From positions 1 to 7,151 of the forward strand of contig JBAZMT010000039.1 in NCBI GenBank assembly GCA_041649615.1: a DNA stretch of 7,151 nucleotides. Direction: 5' to 3'. Each line of letters starts with the position of its first letter. Position 1 is the first letter of the stretch. The stretch is from JALOAR01 sp041649615 (GTDB taxonomy: Bacteria; Patescibacteriota; Minisyncoccia; UBA6257; Colwellbacteraceae). The position numbers and the translations under genes were made by a program. Under the pieces are notes generated by a model, which saw only the letters and a program-made list of their open reading frames with translations, was not told the origin of the DNA and did no database searches. Shown in pieces: positions 1 through 3,922 of this stretch.

Positions 1-1
1 C

Positions 2-256
2 TACGCTGCTGCGGACGCCCTAGACACCTGGGCCTCGAATGAGGCGATGGTGACGAAGGCGGTGACGCTACTTGATATTTCAACGAATGGTCCTGCTGTG
101 GCGGCTGCTCTCCGCGCTCACGCGAAAACGCTACGGGAGCAGGCGGATCTTGCAGCGGCTACGGGAGATGCTGGGTTCGACATTGCGGAGATGGCGCTCG
201 GGCCGTTCTCGGAACGGGAGCAAGTTCTAGCTGAGGCGCTACGTGATGAGGAGTAA
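2..256 (+). CDS. Small head-tail connector-like phage protein, 3' part only
   Basis: This reading frame is already open at the left edge and ends at TAA 254-256, so 84 C-terminal residues are visible and the true start is outside the window. An ATG at 47 is in frame. However, the residues before it (AAADALDTWASNEA) look like normal helical coding sequence and no ribosome binding site precedes it, so I treat it as internal. The protein is alanine-rich and helical, with a central stretch containing LLDIST and LRAHAKTLREQA. It resembles small proteins encoded just after the major capsid gene in many GC-rich siphophages, often annotated hypothetical or head-tail connector. Position supports a role at the head-tail junction, since the next gene is a head-tail adaptor. 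The stop overlaps the next start (TAATG), suggesting coupled translation. Family assignment is from pattern memory and context, so function is uncertain. Confidence 0.6.
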   Translation, partial: YAAADALDTWASNEAMVTKAVTLLDISTNGPAVAAALRAHAKTLREQADLAAATGDAGFDIAEMALGPFSEREQVLAEALRDEE

Positions 257-621
257 TGACTAGGCCGATCTTCCACGGCGACATGATGACGCGGCTGCGG
301 GACTTCTTTCCCGAGACGGTCACGATTCAGATGCCGACGGAGACGATAGATCCGGTGACTGGCGAGGTCACTACCAGTTGGGCGGACTATGCCGGGCACG
401 TTGGCCTCGCCTGTTCGCAGGGGCCGACGGGCGGTCAAGAGGTCAAGCGGTCTGACGAGACCTACGTCGTCTCCAACTGGACGATCGCGCTGAGCGGCTA
501 CTATCCGACGATCACCGAGAAGATGCAGGCGCTGATTGACGGCGTGGCCTATGAAATCCTGCTTGTGCAGAACGACAGCCACGCACAGAAGACGCGGATT
601 CTCTCCCGGAAGGTGACGTAA
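256..621 (+). CDS. Head-tail adaptor / head closure (stopper) protein
   Basis: A 121-residue protein, the usual size (about 100-120 residues) of the phage head-tail joining family typified by SPP1 gp16 and HK97-type adaptors. Such proteins form a ring under the portal/connector that closes the DNA-filled head and receives the tail. Features seen include an N-terminal MTRLRDFFPETVTIQ segment, a beta-strand-rich body with a TGEVTTSW turn, a middle segment with GGQEVKRSDETY, and a C-terminal strand pair around GVAYEILLVQ and TRILSRKVT. The last part resembles the usual 'v.y.i..v.....r...l...v' ending of the family. The start at 256 overlaps the previous stop and follows GAGGAG (248-253) by only 2 bases, so translation is probably coupled. 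ATG codons at 283 and 286, just before TRLRDFF, are possible alternative starts giving a more typical family N-terminus, but have no clear ribosome binding site. Confidence 0.72.
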   Translation: MTRPIFHGDMMTRLRDFFPETVTIQMPTETIDPVTGEVTTSWADYAGHVGLACSQGPTGGQEVKRSDETYVVSNWTIALSGYYPTITEKMQALIDGVAYEILLVQNDSHAQKTRILSRKVT

Positions 622-1100
622 TGGCCGAAGCTGCTAGTTTCCGCCTCAAGGTGACGGGGCTCCCCGAGATCCTGAAGAAGCTCGACGCCCTCAAGGTCGA
701 TACCGAGAAGGCGGTCGCGGCTTCGCTACTGGCATCCGCGTTCGTCGTGTCGAATGACGCCAAGCGGCGGGCACCTCGACTGACCGGCAACCTCGCGCGC
801 TCGATCACGCCGGGAGTCGGCACCGATCCGGGCGGCACCTCCGGCCCGGTCACTCAGACGCAGGGCGGTCTCGTACAACAGTCCTCGGACAGCCTGAAGG
901 AGGAGCTTGGCAGAGATGGGCAGGCGACGGCTTACGTGGCAACGAATGTGGTCTACGCTGTGGCGCAGGAGTTTCTACCCTACGAACACGCGCACGGCTT
1001 CTCGCCCTACATGCGCCCCGCGATGGATGAAAACCACCAGGCGGTCACTGACACGTTCAAGAAAGCCCTAGAGCAAGTCGTGAAGAGCGCGGGAGGATAA
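621..1100 (+). CDS. HK97 gp10-like neck / tail-completion protein
   Basis: A 159-residue protein with the hallmarks of the HK97 gp10-like family (PF04883 type), structural proteins encoded between the head-tail adaptor and the tail terminator. Hallmarks in order: an N-terminal amphipathic segment FRLKVTGLPEILKKLDAL; the core motif AKRRAPRLTGNLARSI at about residues 52-67; a strand AYVATNVVYAVAQEF near residues 109-123, matching the family's 'v.tnv.YA...E.G' block; and the C-terminal MRPAMDEN block followed by a helix. A Gly/Ser/Thr/Gln-rich stretch between the core motif and the YVATNVVYA block (around residues 68-95) looks like a flexible loop. The start is supported by AAGGTG at 610-615, five bases upstream, and overlaps the previous stop as TAATG. 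Its product most likely acts at the head-tail interface or during tail completion. The family is clear, but its precise biochemical role is less settled. Confidence 0.85.
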   Translation: MAEAASFRLKVTGLPEILKKLDALKVDTEKAVAASLLASAFVVSNDAKRRAPRLTGNLARSITPGVGTDPGGTSGPVTQTQGGLVQQSSDSLKEELGRDGQATAYVATNVVYAVAQEFLPYEHAHGFSPYMRPAMDENHQAVTDTFKKALEQVVKSAGG

Positions 1101-1480
1101 TGGAACCTGAGAGCGCACTGCGAGCTTGGGCGATAGCGGACCCGACGTTGGCCGCGTTGATTGGCACGCGCTTCTATCCGATGCTGTTGCCGCAGACGCC
1201 AACGCTGCCCGCCTGCACCTACGCGCGGGTCAGCCGCTTCCGCCCGGATGAGATCCCCTTCGCTACGGTGCGCATCCAGGTCACGTGCTGGGATACGACG
1301 GCGACGGGCGCACGGGCGGTCGCGCAGGCACTAACGGTCGCCGCGGGGCGCAGGAAAGGCACCGCTGCCGGATTGCGGATCGTCTATTGTAGTCAAGTAA
1401 ACGATCTCGACTTACGAGATCCAGAGACAGGGCGCTACACGGTGCCCGTGGACTTCAAGCTCACATACAGGGAGGTCTGA
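1100..1480 (+). CDS. Tail terminator / tail completion protein (DUF3168-like)
   Basis: A 126-residue protein matching the DUF3168 pattern (PF11367 type). This small alpha/beta family sits directly upstream of the major tail gene and is structurally related to tail terminators such as lambda gpU, which cap the end of the finished tail tube so that it can join the head. Visible family traits are an N-terminal helix (SALRAWAIADPTLAALIG), RFYPMLLPQTPTLPACTY, which matches the common 'r.yp...pq....P..vy' block, the strand VRIQVTCWDT, the helix ATGARAVAQALTVAAG, and a C-terminal strand pair ending PVDFKLTYREV. GGGAGG (1091-1096) lies just upstream, and the start overlaps the previous stop (TAATG). 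The locally AT-richer patch around 1380-1420 lies inside the frame and does not interrupt it. Family and position agree, so the call is good. Confidence 0.82.
   Translation: MEPESALRAWAIADPTLAALIGTRFYPMLLPQTPTLPACTYARVSRFRPDEIPFATVRIQVTCWDTTATGARAVAQALTVAAGRRKGTAAGLRIVYCSQVNDLDLRDPETGRYTVPVDFKLTYREV
1471..1475 (+). promoter_or_regulatory. Strong ribosome binding site of the major tail gene
   Basis: GGAGG lies 7 bases before the ATG at 1483, ideal spacing. It falls within the last codons of the tail terminator gene. Unlike most junctions upstream, the major tail gene starts after a 2-base gap rather than by a TAATG overlap, which fits independent high-level initiation of the most abundant tail protein. 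Confidence 0.8.
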
Positions 1481-1482
1481 CC

Positions 1483-2517
1483 ATGGCTCAGACGAGTGTG
1501 CAGGTAGAGAATGCGATCCGGTTTGGATCGGCGAAGTTCGAGATGGGGGCCACCGTCGGGGCGCTCGTGGATATCGGGGCGATCCGCAACGGCGTGTGGG
1601 AGTACCGCTTCGACAAGGTGACGGTCAAGTCGGACAACGCAGGCGCGATCATGGAGGCGATCCGAAACGAGGAGTGCGGGATCTCTGCCGACCTCATGGA
1701 GATCAACCTAGAGAAGCTTTCATCGTTCTACTCCGGCGTCCTGACGCACGCGACGGTCGCTGCCGCGCCGGTTGCCGTGACGAACGAGGAACACGTCCTC
1801 ACCGGAACGACAGAGAACATCCTGACGTACCGCAACGGCGCGGGTACGGAAGTCGCTACGATCTCCGCTACGAGCGTATCCGGCGGCGGTACGACCTACG
1901 TCCGCGATTGCGACTACGTCATCAACGTCAACGCGGACGGCTACACGACGATCGCCCGCGCCTATCCGACCGTGATCGAAGGTGCGACGGCACTCTGCGC
2001 GGTCACCGGAACGACGGCCTACTTCCTCAGCGCAGGCGCGTGGGACGTGCAGCCAGCCGTCGGCGACCACATCTACGTGACGGGATTCACCGAAACCGCC
2101 AACAACGGAGTGAAGACGGTCACGGCTGTTACGGCGGACACGATCACGGTTTCCGAGGTGCTCGTCAACGAGGTTGAAGGCGACACCATCACGATCACCC
2201 GTGGCGCGATCGTGACGGGCGGGACCGTCTACGTCAACTACACCTACACGCCGCTTGCCAGCCGAACCCTCAAGGGCGGCGGGCTCACCGAGTTCACCGC
2301 CCGCGTCTGCCGGTTCACGAACACGGACAGCGCCGGGAAGATCTTCCGCATCACGGTCTTCTCGGCAACGCCGGAAACGGGGATCACGCTCAACTTCCCG
2401 TCTGACGACGCCGACGATCCGATGCTCTGCCCGATCTCGATGACCGGCGTACCCGACACGACACTGACGGCAGGCGAGCAACTATTTGAAATATATGATG
2501 AACAACATGCGTCGTAA
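1483..2517 (+). CDS. Major tail (tube) protein with inserted beta domain
   Basis: A 344-residue protein that would form the stacked hexameric rings of the tail tube. It follows the tail terminator and precedes the chaperone/tape-measure genes (after an HNH gene), the usual position. The N-terminal part (residues about 9-90: ENAIRFGSAKFEM, then strands and LMEINLEKLSSFYSG) and the C-terminal part (about 258-340: SRTLKGGGLTEFTARVC, then FRITVFSAT, ending AGEQLFEIYDEQ) look like the tube fold. Residues about 110-255 are Thr/Val/Gly-rich beta structure. Within this, residues about 159-238, containing VGDHIYVTGF and TANNGVKTVTAVTADTITV, resemble the 'GD.i.vsGf...aNNG...V' domain seen in many phage tail tube proteins. 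The protein is longer than simple tube proteins because of this material, which may face outward. Leucines are mostly CTC and only 2 of 17 are CTA, unlike the tape measure gene, consistent with high expression. The last 12 codons are strikingly AT-rich. Confidence 0.82.
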   Translation: MAQTSVQVENAIRFGSAKFEMGATVGALVDIGAIRNGVWEYRFDKVTVKSDNAGAIMEAIRNEECGISADLMEINLEKLSSFYSGVLTHATVAAAPVAVTNEEHVLTGTTENILTYRNGAGTEVATISATSVSGGGTTYVRDCDYVINVNADGYTTIARAYPTVIEGATALCAVTGTTAYFLSAGAWDVQPAVGDHIYVTGFTETANNGVKTVTAVTADTITVSEVLVNEVEGDTITITRGAIVTGGTVYVNYTYTPLASRTLKGGGLTEFTARVCRFTNTDSAGKIFRITVFSATPETGITLNFPSDDADDPMLCPISMTGVPDTTLTAGEQLFEIYDEQHAS

Positions 2518-2527
2518 CTAGTATAAT
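2499..2527 (+). promoter_or_regulatory. Possible sigma70-type promoter at the HNH gene start
   Basis: TATAAT at 2522-2527 is a perfect -10 hexamer. Seventeen bases upstream, TGAACA at 2499-2504 matches 4 of 6 bases of TTGACA. The pair lies in the most AT-rich patch noticed in the window: bases 2481-2527 are 34/47 A or T. Transcription would start near 2534, downstream of the ATG at 2526, so it could not serve that start, but would allow an internal ATG at 2559, preceded by GAGAGAGCGGAGAAG. It could also be chance in an AT-rich junction. Confidence 0.3.
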
Positions 2528-3254
2528 GAACGCGGCGTGGGTTGAGAGAGCGGAGAAGATGCGGGCTGACGGGATGTCGTATCGGAAGATCGGCATTGCG
2601 GTCGGTCGGCATGATTCGACGGTACATCGTGCTCTCAACCCATCCTCGAAAGAGAGGATGCAGGACTACAGGGCGCAATGGACTGCGACGAAGCGCGAGC
2701 ATCTTGCGGAGTACAAAGCATCGTGGTACGCGGATCACGAACAGTCGGCCAAGTCCAGATCGCGAGCCCACTACGCGCAGAACTACGAGAGGACAAGAGC
2801 GAACAACGAGCGGTGGAAGAGAGAGCACCCAGAGGAATACAAAGCCGCTCAGCGCTCTCATTATGAAAGGAATCAGGAGACGATCATCGCTCGTTCTCAT
2901 GCTCGCTATGAAGCCAAGCGCGACGAGATCCTTGAGCAGAACAAGCAATATCGCGCTGCGCATCCTGGCAAAGTCCTCCACTGGTCTGCCGCCCGTCGCG
3001 CTCGTGTCCGTGGGGCCGAAGTTCCGACTGATCGGGAAGCCGTCGCCATGATCTACCGTGAGGCTAGAATGGCGGAGACGGTTACGTGCTACCTCTGCGG
3101 AGCGCATCCGGGGATCGGGAATAGGCATGTAGATCACATCGTTCCTTTGGCGCGTGGCGGTAAACACGAGGCCGCGAATCTAGCGATTGCATGCAAGCGG
3201 TGCAATCTTGTGAAGTCAGACAAGCTCTGTTCAGAACTCGCAATGGCGAGATGA
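2526..3254 (+). CDS. Free-standing HNH homing-type endonuclease with N-terminal HTH
   Basis: A 242-residue protein in three parts. Residues about 5-38 form a helix-turn-helix (AEKMRADGMSYRKIG, then GRHDSTVHRAL as recognition helix). Residues 50-139 are six consecutive 15-residue degenerate repeats, basic and aromatic (for example ERWKREHPEEYKAAQ and RSHYERNQETIIARS). Residues about 185-233 are an HNH nuclease domain: zinc-type cysteines C188, C191, C223 and C226, catalytic-type D203-H204, N218, and N227 at the third position, hence an H-N-N variant. Such enzymes cut a specific DNA site so that repair copies their own gene into it. No ribosome binding site precedes 2526, the only start in the frame after the in-frame stop TGA 2499-2501. 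Initiation may depend on coupling to the major tail stop 8 bases upstream, or on an internal ATG at 2559 that would clip the HTH. It is not adjacent to a terminase gene, so it is unlikely to be the packaging-associated HNH protein. Confidence 0.85.
   Translation: MNAAWVERAEKMRADGMSYRKIGIAVGRHDSTVHRALNPSSKERMQDYRAQWTATKREHLAEYKASWYADHEQSAKSRSRAHYAQNYERTRANNERWKREHPEEYKAAQRSHYERNQETIIARSHARYEAKRDEILEQNKQYRAAHPGKVLHWSAARRARVRGAEVPTDREAVAMIYREARMAETVTCYLCGAHPGIGNRHVDHIVPLARGGKHEAANLAIACKRCNLVKSDKLCSELAMAR
2673..2942 (+). repeat. Six tandem 15-codon degenerate repeats in the HNH gene
   Basis: The reading frame encodes six successive 15-residue units with no insertions or deletions: AQWTATKREHLAEYK, ASWYADHEQSAKSRS, RAHYAQNYERTRANN, ERWKREHPEEYKAAQ, RSHYERNQETIIARS and HARYEAKRDEILEQN. 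A partial seventh begins KQYRAAHPGK. Unit positions 3-4 hold an aromatic residue or His/Arg, and the rest is rich in Arg, Lys, Glu and Ala. The repeat is clear in protein but diverged in DNA, so it is old. Confidence 0.75.
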
Positions 3255-3260
3255 GGAGGT
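3254..3260 (+). promoter_or_regulatory. Strong ribosome binding site of the tail chaperone gene
   Basis: AGGAGGT begins on the last base of the HNH stop codon (TGA 3252-3254). Its AGGAGG core is 7 bases from the ATG at 3267. The site fits what would directly follow the major tail gene in a relative without the HNH gene, so the insertion seems to have kept it. Confidence 0.8.
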
Positions 3261-3266
3261 ACACGA

Positions 3267-3650
3267 ATGACACAGCCGAAGCTCGTGGACTTCGACGCGG
3301 TAGCCCCCGAGAAACGGCAAGCACGCATCGGCGGGCGGGTAGTGGACATCGGGTTCATCCCCGCCCGCGTGCTGTTCGACATTGCCCGATTCAAGGACGA
3401 TATGGACAGCGGGAAGTTCTCGACCACCGAGCAGATCACCGCAATGGTCGAGCTTGTCGCCCGTGTGACGACGCGGAGTGACCCAGCGATCACGGCGGAA
3501 TGGCTGCTAGAGAACGCCTCGATCCAGGGCCTACTCGACTTCTGCTCGTGGGTGATGAATCCTGCTGCACAGAAGGCCACGGAGTACGAGGAGAGCCAGG
3601 GAAACGCGGAAACGGCCAAGTCTCCCGAATTGAGCTTGGCCGAATCCTAG
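3267..3650 (+). CDS. Tail assembly chaperone, short form (lambda gpG-like)
   Basis: A 127-residue protein directly upstream of the tape measure gene, the conserved position of tail assembly chaperones. It begins MTQPKLVDFDAV, has the strand-turn block ARIGGRVVDIGFIPARV, then a helical region (FSTTEQITAMVELVARV; ITAEWLLENASIQGLLDFCSWV), and ends in a polar, probably flexible tail with stop TAG at 3648-3650. Proteins of this type coat the tape measure and recruit the tube protein during tail assembly but are absent from the finished virion. The start is fixed by AGGAGG at 3254-3259. Most ribosomes should make this form, with a fraction shifting frame at 3599-3605 into the downstream frame. Sequence identity alone is weak for this fast-evolving family; gene order and the frameshift signal make the assignment firm. 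Confidence 0.85.
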   Translation: MTQPKLVDFDAVAPEKRQARIGGRVVDIGFIPARVLFDIARFKDDMDSGKFSTTEQITAMVELVARVTTRSDPAITAEWLLENASIQGLLDFCSWVMNPAAQKATEYEESQGNAETAKSPELSLAES

Positions 3651-3922
3651 CGAACCTGGCGATGGCGTATGCAGGGACGACGCCGGATTACTGGCTCGAC
3701 TGCCAGCCGTTGGAGAACTGGTTCATGTATCTAGGCTACGCGGAGGAACGAGAGATGCACAAGGCGCGGGTGATGATCGGACAGTGGGCGGCGGCGCACT
3801 CCAAGAAGGGGATGCCCCGTGAGAAACCGTTGATTGTCTCTTCCGCTGACGAGACGCCCGATCGTGCCGCGTTCTACCGCAACCCCGAGATTCGCAAGCG
3901 CATCGTGAAGGGGCCGCAATGA
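3267..3922 (+). CDS. Tail assembly chaperone, long frameshifted form (gpG-gpT-like)
   Basis: A -1 ribosomal slip at G GGA AAC (3599-3605) moves translation from the frame of the short chaperone into a second frame that is open to TGA 3920-3922. The product would have the first 113 residues of the short form plus 105 new residues starting RGNGQVSRIELGRILANLAM, 218 in total. The extension contains YWLDCQPLENWFMYLGYAE followed by a charged helix and a basic C-terminus ending RKRIVKGPQ. In lambda, the equivalent gpGT binds the tape measure through its T part and the tube subunits through its G part. The downstream frame has no convincing start of its own: an ATG at 3500 exists, but the residues between it and the slip site look like an out-of-frame reading of the short form. 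The stop overlaps the tape measure start as ATGA. The fusion is inferred from sequence, not shown experimentally. Confidence 0.85.
3599..3642 (+). promoter_or_regulatory. Programmed -1 frameshift signal: slippery heptamer plus hairpin
   Basis: GGGAAAC at 3599-3605 is in the correct phase of the short chaperone frame (G GGA AAC) and fits the X XXY YYZ rule. It differs only in the last base from lambda's G GGA AAG. A 7-base spacer (3606-3612) leads to the stem CGGCCAAG (3613-3620) / CTTGGCCG (3635-3642). The stem can be lengthened by CTC (3622-3624) with GAG (3632-3634) if T3621 is bulged, leaving a 7-base loop. The zero-frame stop lies just beyond (3648-3650). Confidence 0.88.

Noticed and set aside
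47..256. A complete 69-residue gene starting at ATG 47
   Set aside because: The frame is open to the left edge with protein-like sequence before the ATG, and no ribosome binding site precedes 47. The gene is better read as truncated by the window.
1403..1421. Perfect 7-bp inverted repeat GATCTCG / CGAGATC with a 5-base loop
   Set aside because: It lies inside the tail terminator frame, has no T-run after it, and is not at a gene end. A terminator or operator is not supported; it is probably chance within coding sequence.
1720..2481. A 253-codon minus-strand frame opposite the major tail gene
   Set aside because: The product is dominated by Arg, Asp, Gly and Val in the pattern expected from reading the opposite strand of a GC-rich gene. 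No ribosome binding site or motif supports it.
2244..3167. A long open frame of 307 codons on the minus strand
   Set aside because: It runs antisense across two well-supported genes, has no recognisable domain, and its low-complexity, Arg/Leu/Ser/Val-rich product is typical of the reverse of GC-rich coding DNA.
2526..3254. HNH protein as part of DNA packaging
   Set aside because: Packaging-linked HNH proteins are usually short and encoded beside terminase genes. This one is deep in the tail genes and has an HTH plus a long repeat linker, which fits a homing-type enzyme better.
3500..3922. An independent gene starting at ATG 3500
   Set aside because: The segment from 3500 to the slip site is an out-of-frame reading of the short chaperone, and its product there is not protein-like. 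The frameshift signal explains this frame as the C-terminal half of the long chaperone.
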